A stretch of 64,000 nucleotides of DNA from Datisca glomerata (taxonomy: Eukaryota; Streptophyta; Magnoliopsida; Cucurbitales; Datiscaceae), in the NCBI GenBank assembly GCA_003255025.1, contig QANY01007306.1, positions 2,032,707-2,096,706 on the forward strand, in the 5' to 3' direction. Shown in pieces: positions 1-12,325 of the stretch. The translations under genes were made by a program, and so were the position numbers. How positions within the stretch are numbered: the first letter of the stretch is position 1; each line of letters starts with the position of its first letter. Below the pieces are notes generated by a model, which did no database searches, was not told where the DNA came from, and saw only the letters and a list, made by a program, of their open reading frames with translations.

Positions 1-1095
1 ATCAGTCGTCTAGCTTGTAGAGACAATATGATTCGAGGTATTAAGTGCAAATGTAATCCCCTAAATTTGAAACTTGACATATATGGGGGATAAACATTAC
101 CTCTCATTCACGATAAAGAATATTACTGTAGTTAGAGGCTAGCCAATCTATACCAAAAGGAACATAAAAGTCTTACATAACCAAAAGAGTAAAAGTGGCC
201 TCCAACACTCTATCAGTAACCGCTACAAGACAAGACTTGATGGCCTTGTTTGTATACAGAACAACATCTGAAGGGGTGGATACACAAAGCTCAACCTCAA
301 GAGGTACCAATTTCATATTCAACATCATAGAGAACTTAGTAGAAAATAAAATCCAAAACTTAAGTCCATACTATCCATAAAAATATTAGAAACTCAGCGG
401 AGACCTTCTTCTGGGTATTCTTCTTGATCATCTTCTAGATCTTAGTTTGGTTCTTCCTCTAGAACTTCTTCTGGTTCGTAAACTCTTGGTACCACTAGTG
501 CATTGGGATTGCAACCTCGTGGGTAGTCCCTAACTACAAAAACTCATGCTCGTGGTCATCTAGGAGTTGCACATAATGGTTGGGTAACCCCCACATCGTT
601 AGACCCAACTGATTCATCTTGATCGCCACCACGTCTCGCACGAATAACTCTAATTCCCTCATCTCGGGAAAAAGCTTTAGGTCTATTAGTGTATTGGCCC
701 CTTCTTCTCGATGCTACAAAAATGTTATGAGCTCCTCTCCAAGCGATACACGGGTTCCAAACTATGATCGGACGTCTACGATTTGGACCCAATAGAATTC
801 TTCTCATAAATCTCGTAGGGTATGAGGAGTAACTAGACTCTACATCAGAAATTTCTCCATCATCAATAATAGATCCGAAATCATTCGAAAAACTCATAGC
901 TAATATAGACACACAAATCATTCATAGATAGCATATCAATAATCCAATACTAATCTTCGTCAAATACACTTCACAAACCTAATTTCTGGCACGGACTCTT
1001 AAAATTCAGAATTGTTTTCGCAAAATCATTTCGTCAAAAGACTTTTGGTTTAAGAAAAATTTTAGTAAATACTTTTGTCTACAGAATCGCATTCA
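1..1095 (-). pseudogene. Start of internal region of a minus-strand LTR retrotransposon (gag leader)
   Basis: The element reads leftwards from the primer-binding site just to the right and leaves the window at base 1. The only sizeable open frame is at 921-556, about 121 codons. It begins MICVSILAMSFSNDFG and is rich in Arg and acidic residues, which is compatible with the start of a gag polyprotein, but I recognise no diagnostic gag, protease or polymerase motif. Further left, about 550-400 on the same strand, an acidic stretch rich in Glu/Asp follows with a stop in it. The assignment rests on position next to the primer site, not on domain similarity. It is probably a Ty3/gypsy element, decayed. 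Confidence 0.45.
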
Positions 1096-1108
1096 CTTTG
1101 ATACCAAC
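1096..1108 (-). promoter_or_regulatory. Primer-binding site (initiator-tRNA-Met type)
   Basis: Read on the minus strand, GTTGGTATCAAAG matches the usual plant retrotransposon primer site TGGTATCAGAGC apart from small changes. It directly abuts an LTR end reading GGGATGTTACA on the same strand. This fixes the element's orientation: LTR to the right, coding region to the left. Confidence 0.7.
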
Positions 1109-4100
1109 TGTAACATCCCGAAAATTTAACTAAGTTTTAATTAAATATTTTATCCAAAAACATCGCGGAAGCTTGATAAATTTTTTTAGGTAGAAACAAA
1201 CTTATATTAAATAGGTTAATATATTATAAAGAAAATTAAATCCTCCATTAAACTCCTAATTACATAAACAGAAATCTAACTTAATAAAACGGTCAAGAAC
1301 CCAAAGGTACGTGTTTGAAGTCTCACAACTTAATTTAAATAAACCCCAACAACAAATAACTAATTTCGTGGACTTTTAAATAGGACTCGATGACACTCGT
1401 CCGATGCCATAGACTCTAGACCTCTTCAACAATAAACTCCTCATCACTATTATCATCATCTAAAAATTTATAATAAAATGGAGTATATAAAAATATACTC
1501 AGTAAGTAAAATATCGCATATGTAAGACAGAGTAACATTCACAGTCACATACAAATCTTAACACATGCATACTTTTCAAATTATTCTTATAGAGTTTGTT
1601 GGCCAACTTCTATTAGAGTTCGTCACCACACCTAGAACAAACATTACCTGTAATGACCGCGGGCTATACCGATCTTGGGCTCCCTTGACGGAGCCTTCTC
1701 CCTCACGAGCTTTCCACACGCGCCGTACATTACCCGTCGGTAATTGTTAGCTGTGAGGTAAGTACATGTGACCTTTCTCACGAGTACTACTTCGCACCTT
1801 CAAAGAGGTGGAACCAGTTGCAGTAACGCCTTCCCACAAAACTAACCAAAGCATATAATAGAGACCATTTCCCTAAGAATTAGGCAAATAAAGACCTTTA
1901 CCGAAGAATAAGGCAAACAAAGCAGAATGGTGGGCACGTGACTCTAATGGCACATAATTAATTCCTCATCCATTCATTTATCATTTATTCTTAGCTTTCA
2001 ACATATATTAACTCATCAGACATACAATATAACACAACACCTCAGCACCATAATTGAACAATGTTATGAAGAAAGAAGCACCGTAGTACACTATACATCA
2101 CAAAACATAAACATAGTTCTATTATAAATTTTCAGCCATACAATGCAAACAATTGCATACGAACATTTGACTTACCTTATATACCTCTGTAAGTTCCTAA
2201 AGTTCAAGTCCTGAAAAGATAGAGGAGAAAAATTTCATTCTTAGATGTTTTCAAACACTTACTAAAAGAAAAACAGTTGGATGTCTGGTTTTGAAATTTC
2301 ATTATAAATTGTACCGCACATGGTAAATTGCAAAACTTAGTTCTAAACGTTAATACATGTCTCATAGAGCATGATTTAATAGTTCGTAAATTTTTTTAAC
2401 GTATTTGCTTATTGAAAAATCATCATCAACTAGAATCTGTCTGGCAGTAAAATGAAATTAAGATTTACAAGTTTAACTACTCATTCAAAATACCATATCT
2501 TATCTAAAAATTACAGAACTATATTTACCTATGATAAAAAATTACTATAAAATACTTGGGTCAAAATGATGTAATGTATGCCATAAACGAAGCCATGAAG
2601 ACGAAATGGTCTGCCTCTAATATTCAGGTTTCTGAAGAAGATTTAAAAAATGTTTTATCCATGCAAATAATTTTTAAAATTTCAAAAATTTTATAGGAGT
2701 AAGATAAATGTCTTATATGTAATTGATAATATTTTCAGTAGGCGTGTTCAAAAACCGTCCAGACCGTATAATCTGATCCAGACCGGACTGAAGTTGATCG
2801 GTTTGGACAGTTTTTTTCTCATATTTGGTCGGTTCGGTCCTCCTTTTAGAGATGACCGAACTTTGAAATTCTTGACCGAACCGACCAGACCGACCATATA
2901 ATATATATAAAATGCTTTTTCAAGAATAAAGTGACTTTTCACCATTCTCATATCGGAAAGGAAATAGAGAGCTAATGTAAGATTGAGTTATAGAAGTACT
3001 ACATGTACATTCTCATGATGAAGTAAGCGCCCACATGTGTGTGCTATTAAAGTATGTCTTGAAATAAGACGTATTTATCACGTGTATAATACGCTCAATG
3101 TATTAACCTTGTATTAAACTTTTAACCTGAAAATTGCATGTATTTATCACGCGTATAAAAAACGTACTTAGACTGTAAAATCCGTCTGAACCGACTGTTG
3201 AAGTTCGGTCTGGTGGGTTTGAATTTTTTGCAGTGTTTTAGTCAGTTCGGTCCTCCAATCGGTCTGCTCTCATTTTCTTCCAAAAATCCGATCAGACCGA
3301 CCATTGAACACCCATAATTTTCAAAAAAAATTGTCAATAAATTCTTAGTAAATGAAAATTGTTTTATCTGTACTATCAAAATTTTCATCAGAATACAACA
3401 ATGATTAATTCTATAGACATAAAACAGTAACCATACTTTTTTTAAACTCTATATCATATGACCTTAAACTGATACAATTTTATATGTGTTTAAATTCCAA
3501 CTATAGATTTGATTCCACATAAACTACATGGATGAAGTACTAAGAGCCACGTACAAATCCACTACACCAACTCAAAGCTTGAATAAAAAAACATACATAA
3601 AACAACTAATGCAATGTAAACTAGAAGCCATAAATTTTAGAGTATCACAATTTGAAGTTTTGAATAAAAAGTTAGCGTTAAGAAATATAAATTTAAGAAT
3701 CCATTGAACCAAATCACTTTAAATCTTGTGTGAAACCCTTTAATAGAGTGGTTTTAAAATACCCACTGTTCGGCTAGGTGATAACACGGGAAAGAAAGAT
3801 AAAGAACAAGAGCAAGCAGAGAGTATTTTACCTAGAGAATTTTGGCAATTGGGTGACTATTGAGAGAGACTGAGAGAACTACAGAGAAACAGAGAATAAA
3901 GAGCATGATAGAGAGAACAAACAGAGGCAGTAATGGGAATTACAGAAAAGAAAACAGAAAAAAAAAAAAACAAAGAGGAGAAACAGGGGTGAGAGAGCTT
4001 ACAAGAGAATAGGGAGGCATCAAATACCAATGGCAGCGACGTGAAGGATGACAAAGATGAGGCAAAGATGGAGAAGGGCAGGGGTAGCGAAGAAGGAAGA

Positions 4101-4250
4101 TTTTTTTTAGAGCAGTTTTCAAAGAGGAAGTGGTTTAATGGTTGCTGAAGGTGAGGGATGAGTAACTAAAAACGCAATAAGTGGGGGAAGATAACCACTT
4201 CCTTTCAAAAGCAAAATGGGGGATTTGAAATCCCACGTTAGTTATAGTGT
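1109..4250 (-). mobile_element. Long LTR of a minus-strand retrotransposon
   Basis: The 3' edge of the LTR is clear: on the plus strand it starts TGTAACATCCCG next to the primer site. The other edge is not certain. The best guess is near 4200-4250, where a GTGGGATTTCAAATCCC motif (minus strand) is followed by featureless AT-rich DNA. The segment contains a hAT-like insertion at 2739-3316, so the original LTR would be about 2.5 kb. No matching second LTR is in the window. Open frames inside (for example 4122-3857 minus, a low-complexity Ser/Phe/Leu stretch) look non-coding. Confidence 0.5.
2739..3316. mobile_element. Non-autonomous hAT-like element, about 578 bp
   Basis: The ends form an imperfect terminal inverted repeat: left TAGGCGTGTTCAA, right reverse complement TATGGGTGTTCAA (11 of 13). 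They are flanked by a near-perfect 8-bp target duplication, ATTTTCAG on the left and ATTTTCAA on the right. The interior is full of CCGAACC / GGTCGGTTCGG motifs on both strands and has no transposase frame. The 8-bp duplication and short TIR fit the hAT superfamily. Similar units occur at 45562-46025 and 52864-53398. Confidence 0.75.
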
Positions 4251-4632
4251 AATTAAGTTAATATTATTTATTTAATAGAAATCAAATGTATTGTTATAGT
4301 AGCAGTTTTAATAGAAAGTTTAATATTATTAATACTGTTGTTAGGGTAGCAGTTTTCAATAGAAATATAATTTGAAATATGAGTTAATAAATTTTTTTAA
4401 TAGAATTTGAATAATCTACACACTAATTTATAACGTAAGCTGAGCTAAATATCATTAAATGATCATAGTTTTTTTAATTTAAAAGTAGAGTAATGGTGTA
4501 AAATATACAATAGAATGTGTATATTATAATCGAAAAAAATATATCAACGATAATAATAAAAAGAGCTATACTAAGAAAATACTTAACCATTCTATAAAAT
4601 ATAATTAGCCAATATACTAACCATAAAAGTCA
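4251..4632. other. AT-rich spacer, nothing recognised
   Basis: AT-rich DNA with no open frame, repeat or motif that I can support. It lies between the probable edge of the first LTR and the minisatellite-bearing LTR-like unit. Confidence 0.5.
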
Positions 4633-5915
4633 TGTCTTACAAGAACTTTTTCATTCAGTTTAAAAGTGTAACCTGGTTGATATGTAATGGGTTGTACGTC
4701 AAAGACCATCTTAGCTTTGAGTTCAATGTCGTTTGCAAGTTCTTAATTTTGTTGGCCGCTCCTCGTCAATCATTTTTCCGTTTTCCCTTCATGCACCTTC
4801 ATTCTTAGTTTCTGTTTGTGAAATTACTCTACAAGTCATAGTTTACATTTCATTACTCGTTCATCTCTTATTTTCCCTTTTTCACTTTCGGTTCCGTTGC
4901 CAAGTCGTTTTTATTTTGGCTTCCAGTTCGTTTCCGTTTCCAATGTTGTACACATTGCCATTTTCATTCTTGTTGCCACGACATTTCCATTGCTATTGCC
5001 ACAATATTTCTCATTCCCGTTATCATAACGTTTCCCATTCTCAATGTTTCTCATTCCCGTTACCACAACATTTCTCGTTCTCAACATTTCCCATTCCCGT
5101 TACCACCCACATTTCCTGTTCTCAATGTTTCCCGTTCCCGTTGCCACAACTTTTCCCCTTCTTAACATTTCTTGTTCCCGTTGCCACAACGTTTCCTGTT
5201 CTCAACATTTTCCATTCCCGTTGCCACAACGTTTCTCATTCATGTTGCCACAACGTTTCCCGTTCCCGTTGCCACAACGTTTCCCGTTCCCGTTGCCACA
5301 ACGTTTCTCATTCTCAACATTTCATGTTCTCGTCGCCATGCCATTTCCATTTCTATCGTCATGAGATTTTCGTTTACATCATCATGACGTCTCTGTTCCC
5401 ATAGTCAGGACGTCTCCATTTTCGTCATTTATTCATCTTTTATTTTCCTACACTTTTGCATATAGAATAGAAAAGAATTAGTCTCCAAAAAACATGCATA
5501 TTAAAGTTTATGCTTTCGTTCATCAACTGTTAAGGGATCCTCTTCTTCTTTTTTCATTTTTTTTTGCTCGAGATAAGTTTAAATTCAAAATTTAGAATTG
5601 GAAATTCAAAATATTCATTCCTCATGCAATACGTCTATCAAATTATTTTGAATACCGTTTACAACATTAATAATATCGGGTTATCCATAATAGGGTCAAA
5701 CTATAAATTTTATCAAGATAAATGACCTAACAGTTAATATGCCCTACTCAATTAGTGTAGAATTAATTCCTACTAATTTAACATGCTATAACGATTATGT
5801 AAATATATTTCTCAAGACATTATATTTTTTGAATATGTATTTAAAGGTAAAGTAATAATTTAAAAATAAATATTTAGCTTGCAATTTGATGTCCTTCATA
5901 TGTTTGCATAAGACA
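4633..5915 (+). mobile_element. LTR-like unit with internal minisatellite (copy 1)
   Basis: The unit begins TGTCTTA and ends TAAGACA, a perfect 7-bp terminal inverted repeat with the TG...CA ends of an LTR. A clearly homologous copy lies inverted at 33907-35263; similarity starts and stops at the same points in both, which defines the boundaries. Homologous blocks include the motifs GGGTTGTACGT, ACCATCTTAGCTTTGAGTT and AATTCATTCCTCATGCAATAC-like tracts. Neither copy shows a good 5-bp target duplication or an adjacent primer site, so they look like solo LTRs or remnants. The long open frame at 4733-5404 is a by-product of the minisatellite, not a gene. Confidence 0.6.
4975..5335 (+). repeat. 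Pyrimidine-rich minisatellite
   Basis: Degenerate tandem units built on CGTTGCCACAACGTTTCC, with spacing of about 24 bp in the most regular part (5250-5310) and about 42 bp where a TTCTCAACATT insert is present. The same minisatellite, reverse-complemented and more diverged, occupies about 34530-34950. The repeat stays open in several frames and so generates spurious long open frames. Confidence 0.85.
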
Positions 5916-8319
5916 ACTCGTGCGTTTGAAAGCGATAACATCGCCGTAGTTGAATTTCGAATGAGGTTGAAATAATTTAAATGGAGATCATCGATGTGAC
6001 TTTTGATTTTGAGAAAATATGCAGATCCGAGCTATGGTGTCTGCATCTGAATCTTGAAGCTCGTTCTTGCTCGGGATATTAAATAATCTTGATACAAAAA
6101 TTACATTATTCTCCTTCCCTTAAATATTATATTTATTGTGTATTCGCTCCACCATTTTTGTTTGTTCAAAACGTGGCAAAATCGACTTGGAGGAGTTGAA
6201 GTGGGTCATTTGAAGGAGGGAGAATGCGGGTGGCCTATGAGGAGCTAGACAAGGCACTGGGCTTGTTGGAGGCCTGGGCAAAAGCGCCTAGGATACGCAG
6301 GTCGTGCCTGGAGCGCGGGTTGCGGGTCTTGGATCACCATGCAGATCTGCTTGGGTAATATTAACCTTACCTGTCTGATTTTTAACTACGTTAAAGAAAT
6401 CTTACTCGCTTTTTTCTTCAAGTCCACATTGGAAATAAAAAAATTGAAGTGATAATCTCTCTAACCCAACTAAAAATTAGAGTTGTATCCCTCTAAATGA
6501 GTTAAAAATCAAATAGAGTAAAGTTAATTTTTATCCTTAATGTTGGGGTTAAAGAAAAATTGAGTCCGATCTCTCTAATGTTGTTAAAAATCTTCTTCTG
6601 ATTTTTATTCAAATTGTGTAGTTATCGAGCGATTATTCATTTTAAACTTTATGGTTATATATTACCTATAAATAAAAGTTTATGGGTATAAATTAGATCT
6701 TACATATTTAAAAACAATCTAACAGAGATTCTATGAGGCATTTAAAATGGACGGTAAGGAACAAAATTGCCTATTTTGAAAGTTTATAGAGTAAAATTAC
6801 TCACTTAAAAGTTTATGGTTATAAATTATCAATCAGTGAAAGTTTAGTGGTAAAGTTTAAATTAACTTGAAAGTTAATCATAATACATGATGTGAGCTGA
6901 TTTGTTCACGTCAGCATGTCAATGTAGAAGAGTTCCTCCCCATCTGGTCAGGAGTCAAGTCTTGCTCATTAACTCCACAGTGTTAGAAATAAATGATAGT
7001 ATGAATAAGTTTTACGCTTATTTTGATGCATGATAATATCACATTCATGGCTAAACCTTCAAACACTTGAATGTCTCTTCAAAGCTCCAAGTATGAAGTT
7101 GTTTGTAAAAAAGCTTGCGCGCATGTGGTTTATATATCCTATTTGTAGCCTTCGTATTTCTTTGAGAGAGTGGAGATCGGATTTCTCTTCCAATCTCCCT
7201 AAGGTATCTCATTTCAGAACCTATCATAGTTACATCTAGCTTTGAGCCAACCTTTTCTGATCATAATTCATAGTAGGGCAAAGAGTCCTATACCCTCTAT
7301 TCAGATGATATGGATTCGACTTGTCGGGTGATTATTGAAAAGTGAGTTATCCTTTTTTGGAGTCATATTCTGGTTTGGATGTAAATGGGAACAGATTAAA
7401 TTGTACTAGAGACGAGGCAAAGATAAAATGAGGATACTATGAAAAAGTTGTTCTTCAAAGGAGAGTGGGAGAGATGTAAGAGTGACAACATTAATTTGGT
7501 CACATTTTAAAGAAGAGGTTGACAAGATTGTACAAGGAAAATAAACTGCAGTTCTTTATATGGAAGTAAGTAGAGTCTATATAATAGATAATCTATCAAA
7601 TTATTTATTTTTTAGTAAGAAAACGCTTGTCAAAAGTTTTAAATTGAATGTATATAAGGTTAGAAATGATTTCTCAGTCAAATATGATATAACTACTTTG
7701 TATTAAAATATTAATTTTTAATTTTTTTTATTAATGGATCTAATCTGTTCAGATCTGATTGAACGAACTAGATTGTGACTAGAGTGTGGATCCCCTAAAG
7801 TTCTCTTTGCTACCTGTGGTCCTGTGGAGTATAGATGAGTACGGATGCTTTGATCAATTTCTTATTGAATTAAAAATGAAGTTAAGTGGAAGAGGAGAAG
7901 GAATTTCAGTAAGAAATTAAAGAACATATATTGGTGTTTTTCTTCAAATTTTAACCAGAGCTATACACTCATTGGGCTAAATCACATGAGTTTGGAAAAT
8001 GCATTAAGAAATTTGAATTTGAAGTTTAAAACTAGAGGGAATCTATGAAGCTGTTTATAATGGTGCAATAAAATAGAGGGAACTTATTTGATGAAACCCA
8101 AAAATTGAGGGAATGGAGTGAAAATGGTGTGAAAGTTGGTGGAGTGAAAACAAAGGTTGATGGACCTGTTAATTTTAGCAGGTTTATGTGACAAACGAGT
8201 GTGTTTTACTGTTTCATAAAGTATAGAGATATATAAAAAATGTAGAAGTATGTCATGCCAGTTATATAAATTATGGAGGTGTTATTTGTATTTTAGCCTT
8301 AATATTATAGATAAAACAT
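5916..8319. other. Intergenic, mostly AT-rich
   Basis: No gene that I can defend apart from the GC-rich patch at 6224-6358. A second short frame, 5982-6083 plus (33 codons from ATGGAGATCATCGATGTG), precedes it. The open frame at 7030-7239 plus has no recognisable domain. Tracts near 6640-6860 repeat the phrase AAAGTTTATGGTTATAAATTA in degenerate form; similar phrasing recurs around 24890-24960, suggesting a dispersed family. Confidence 0.4.
6224..6358 (+). CDS. Small GC-rich open frame or orphan exon, function unknown
   Basis: A 44-codon frame from ATG at 6224 to TAA at 6356-6358, beginning MRVAYEELDKALGLLEAW and ending DHHADLLG. It stands out because its local GC content is far above the surroundings and its predicted peptide has an amphipathic helix-like pattern (ALGLLEAWAK, CLERGLRVL). 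The frame ends at GGGTAATATT, which could also be a splice donor (GG/GTAATA), so this may be an orphan exon rather than a short protein. I do not recognise the family. It could equally be chance coding potential in a GC-rich patch. Confidence 0.25.
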   Translation: MRVAYEELDKALGLLEAWAKAPRIRRSCLERGLRVLDHHADLLG

Positions 8320-9597
8320 AATATTTTTAGAGAAATTCTTCTGACATTTCTTATGTTTAAATGACATAGATATCATTATAGTTTAAAAAATGACTTAGAT
8401 CTCCCTTACTTAAATGATACAGTCATCCGTGTAGTTTAAAAATGACTTAGACTTTTGAAAATGTTAAAATGATTTGAAAAAACTATTTTGACACTTTTTA
8501 TCGTTTGCTTAAATGACACAAACACTTCCTAATTTAAAAAAATGATAAGTAGGTCAACTCTGTAAAAAAATTATGTTGAAAAAACCAAAATAGTCTTAAC
8601 CTGGTCTGACTAAATTTTAAATCAAAAAATAATGACCATCATGACCAGATTTTTGATCCAAAATCTGATTCAAAGGAAAAGAAAAACCACATTGTCCTCA
8701 GTTCCTCCCAAGAAAAACCTCTAGTTTTGTGATTCCTGATTTTACCATCATCATTCTCCGTCCTTTGCTTAATTCGTCGAATCACATCGTTCGCCCTCCT
8801 CCGGCTGTAAGTAGTAAGTTGTTGCACATTTTGATTCAATAAATTTCTTTCACAAAACTAGATTGTTTTTTTTTTCTCCACAATCTACTTCCACCGCTGC
8901 CTCCCTCACTCCTGGTCATAACTCAAGCCTTTAATTGAACTAAGTAGCTGAATGAGTAAAACAAGAACAAGTATATACAAGCACTATGAAATCAAACCTA
9001 ATATGAAATCTTTGATTTCAGCCCTAAATATGAAATCAAAATTAAAACCCTTCTTCAGTTTCAAAAAAAATAAAATAAATTAAAACCCTTCTTCAAAATA
9101 ATCACAAGATGAAAATTTAGCAATCAAAAGATGGCGACTGACCTTTTTTCAACTGTGAGGAATGGTGGTGAATGATAAGTTACAAGTTACAAATAAGAAC
9201 GGTAAATGACTCTAGTTTGTTTTGAGTTCTAAATTCGGGTTTAAATATAACAAGAACAAAATTACTTTAAGATAATTTTGGTATTATTTGTTATTTTAGC
9301 AGTTATTTGTTCAATATTTGACAATTTTGAGTTTTTTTATCGAAAGTTAATTTGAAGATATGCCTAAGTCATTTTTAAATTAGAAAAGTTTCGTGTCATT
9401 TAAATAAATTATATGAAGTGAAATAAATTTTTTTCCTAAAAATTAGTTGGGTTATTTATTCTGAACGTTTTAGTTTGTATTATAAAGCTAATACTTTTTT
9501 ACCAAATATAACTCGTCATTTTTTAAATAGAATGGGAAATGTTTCATTTAAACAAATAATAGATAATGTCAAAATATTTTTGCTTGTTTTTTAAATT
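8320..9597. mobile_element. Long-TIR transposon remnant (MULE-like)
   Basis: Left arm, about 8330-8560, and right arm, about 9340-9590, are inverted relative to one another. For example, left ATTTTGACACTTTTTATCG and GCTTAAATGACAC match the reverse complement of the right arm (ATTTTGACATTATCTATTA, GTTTAAATGAAAC). Each arm holds several degenerate copies of TTAAATGACA...TTTAAAAAATGACTTAG, as in sub-terminal repeats. Long repetitive TIRs around about 800 bp of unrelated DNA suggest a Mutator-like non-autonomous element. The right end runs up to the Helitron terminus at 9599. A 66-codon minus frame inside (8839-8639) has no recognisable domain. Confidence 0.45.
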
Positions 9598-9598
9598 A

Positions 9599-9628
9599 CT
9601 AGGTCGGGGCACGTGCGTTGCACGTGCC
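9599..9628 (-). terminator. Helitron 3' terminal hairpin and CTAG end
   Basis: Minus strand: GGCACGTGC, loop AAC, GCACGTGCC (9-bp perfect stem, 9608-9616 with 9620-9628), then CCGAC and the terminal CTAG at 9599-9602, flanked by T. This is the standard Helitron 3' end structure that marks the stop point of rolling-circle transposition. Confidence 0.85.
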
Positions 9629-10014
9629 TGTAGTTATGTCATTTTGTTATTTGAAAATCAATCACGATGTCAATTTTTCATGAAAAAATTAGACATAAAT
9701 TTCACTTTATCAAAAGATAGAAAAATAAGACACCAATGAAATAAAGGAAATTAGATAACAATAAAATAAAGTAAATTAGACCTAAGCAGATAGTGGATTG
9801 AACACACTTGACTGGCTATTTACTGATAAGTTAAATAATTCGATCCTTTTTTCATGCACTTCCACGATAGAATCACCAACGTGAAAGCACATTTTATGTA
9901 CATGACAAAATATTTCCTAAACAATGTGACCAAAAAACTACAAACCTATATACATGTCACGTAAAACAAAAATTTCTTTCGTTCATCTGCCTTCTTCTTA
10001 CCGTGGGAGCTCCA

Positions 10015-12184
10015 CTAACAGATTCTACTGTCTGCAGAGGTAGAGGTAATTGACATTGCTGAAGAAATGGAACCATCATCGTCTATATCTTCGTGTTCCC
10101 CAACATCCTCGTACTTTTTTATGATGTTATATCTTTTGTTGTGGAACAATTTCATACATTTGACGTGCAATGTATAGTTTTTATTGTTGGAAATTGTGTT
10201 GTGTTCTTCAAAGTGGTTTTGTTTCTCTTGCAATTAAATGAGACGATATAGTTTGATGCTTTGCTTCAAATAAGGTAGTATAATCGTACAGTTGTATGAG
10301 AAATGTCAACAATTTTACCTCGTCGGTGTAATTTCATATTTGTTCAGCGGTACAAGACAAGAGCTCTTCAGCATCTTTCCCTAATATGGTGGCAAGTAAG
10401 TGCCCAGTTTCATCACAAATTTGTACCTCAGCTCGGCATCTGAGAATATGTTTATCAAGTGTTATAAAAATAATAGATAAAAACCATTTATATATGTTAA
10501 CACATAAATAGATAGTGACGGTTACTAAAAGAGTGATGTTAATTATACCCGGGGAGTTTAAGGAAATCTAGCTTGTGACAATAATTACAAGTGAAAGATT
10601 ATTTATATTGAGCTAATGTTGCTCGGTTGCAGTCTTCACAGGCCAAGTACCAAAATTCTTGCGTAACATTTGGTATTTCAATTGTCGATGTCATCCAAAA
10701 AGTTGTGTAATGTTGTTCATATTAGGAAAAATAACATTATTTACTAAGTAATATTATTCAATGAAGCATAACATGCGACAAAAAAATAAACATAATAAAA
10801 AAATTAAAAAGATAATATACTAATTACCGTGCCAGTCGTATCGGAAACCTGGTCCAGTCTAATGAGACGATCTTTCATTTGAAGTGGTGTCATCAATGGA
10901 AGCGTTTCGCTCAAACTTTGTTGTGCTATTTCTTGTAGTTTATCTCTTTATTCCATTACCCTATTAAATATTTAATTATAGGAGAAGACTTTAGATAAGA
11001 TGTACGTATATTAGAAGCTGTAAAAATTTCTATTATAATTGTTTCTATAATACCAGTGATAAAGCGCGATGGCCTCTTCCATCATTGGATTTATGGCAAT
11101 AAAACTGTTCCATCTAGATGATAATGATAGACCTAAACAATGAAATAGTTTCGTATAGAAAGAATATTTAATATGTTGATAAATAAAGAATGAAATATTA
11201 TTTAACGAAACATTGAACATACCATGGAAGGAAACGATTTTTAGGTGACTTCCTAGCACAATCGGCATGTTATGAATATACTGGGAAATGGTGGTGCATT
11301 TATCATGGATAAATTGATCCCAGAGTGTGAAGATAAATGGTTTTAGACTACACAAAATATATCAATACGAATGTGTCAAACAAATATAAGCATTTTTTTT
11401 GTAATAATTTATGGATATAAGTGTATGGTAAAGATTGAGAGTCTTTAAATTGATAGCGATCAATTATCATGATCTCACCAATTGTGGCATGACCATTAGA
11501 CGTAGGAATCTCCTTAAGTGTTGATATCTGTAGGGCGATTGCCAGGATATCTAACCAACACATATTTATTTATAAATGATAAACTAAAAGATGAGATGAA
11601 GTGAAAGAGTGTTATAATATGTTCTTACCTATTTCAACATCCGAGTCACTGTATCTTTCAAGGTCACTGAGTGGCATGAAGTTATATGCTATATTCACTG
11701 GTAGCTTATCAACTGCCGCCACTGGATCAATGATTGTCCTTCTGATGATGGTCCATTGGTATGGACCATCAATATGTTGGTAGTTATGCTAAACTGTCCT
11801 CACCAGTGCTTTGCAAATATAATAACTCTCAGCCACGTTTAATGTATGTTGAAGCAGGTTGATATTGAAACCAAATATGCAGGCCTTAATTTGTGTGCCA
11901 TTAACATTGTAAACAAAACCAAGTAAACTTATGTAAGATTTATTTTCATTCCTATGAAAAAGCAATAATAACTCATTTTATTCATACAGAGTATAAAATA
12001 GAAATCTGTAAACCTGAGAGCCAATCAGGAGCAATTTTTGGAATTTGAGCTGGTAGTTTGGTCCACTTTGTGATATATTCTTTTTAGTTGGCCGAGGTTT
12101 GTGCTTCTCTGCAATAAAAACTTTTACCCACCAATTTTTCAGTTGAGGCGTAATATCGTTGATGCACCTACATTGCATCTCCAT
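10015..12184 (-). CDS. RPA70-like single-strand DNA-binding protein of the Helitron (intron-bearing)
   Basis: Plant Helitrons often carry a gene related to the large subunit of replication protein A, thought to coat single-stranded DNA during transposition. Exon-like blocks in order on the minus strand: start MEMQCRCINDITPQLKNWWVKV (first 20 residues typical of the first OB fold; 12184-11980); about 11790-11630, containing GPYQWTIIRRTI and YNFMPLSDLERYSDSD; 11563-11350, with DILAIALQISTLKEIPT; 11340-11020, with PFIFTLWDQFI and GLSLSSRWNSFIAINP; the C4 zinc-finger part at about 10660-10610 (WYLACEDCNR); 10450-10320, with AEVQICDETGHLLATILGKDAEELL; and the C-terminal block ending at 10015. I have not fixed all splice sites. 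Several blocks read cleanly, so this copy is better preserved than the neighbouring helicase, but intactness is not shown. Confidence 0.7.
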
Positions 12185-12325
12185 TTTTTATTTGCATTTA
12201 ATTGAAAATATAGTAAGTAATGTATGTAAATATAAAATATAGACATATTTTAACATTATCATATTTTCCATTAGATGCACATAAAAATTGAAAGAGTTAC
12301 TATTATACATGTAAAAGGATCATTA

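Noticed and set aside
4733..5404. 223-codon open frame, Phe/Pro/His/Ser-rich
   Set aside because: It runs through the minisatellite, which is open in three plus frames at once and again in the inverted copy; composition follows the DNA repeat, not a protein family.
6900..6980. Hairpin-like sequence around CATGATGTGAGCTGATTTG
   Set aside because: Arms match only loosely; not enough to call a structured RNA or microRNA precursor.
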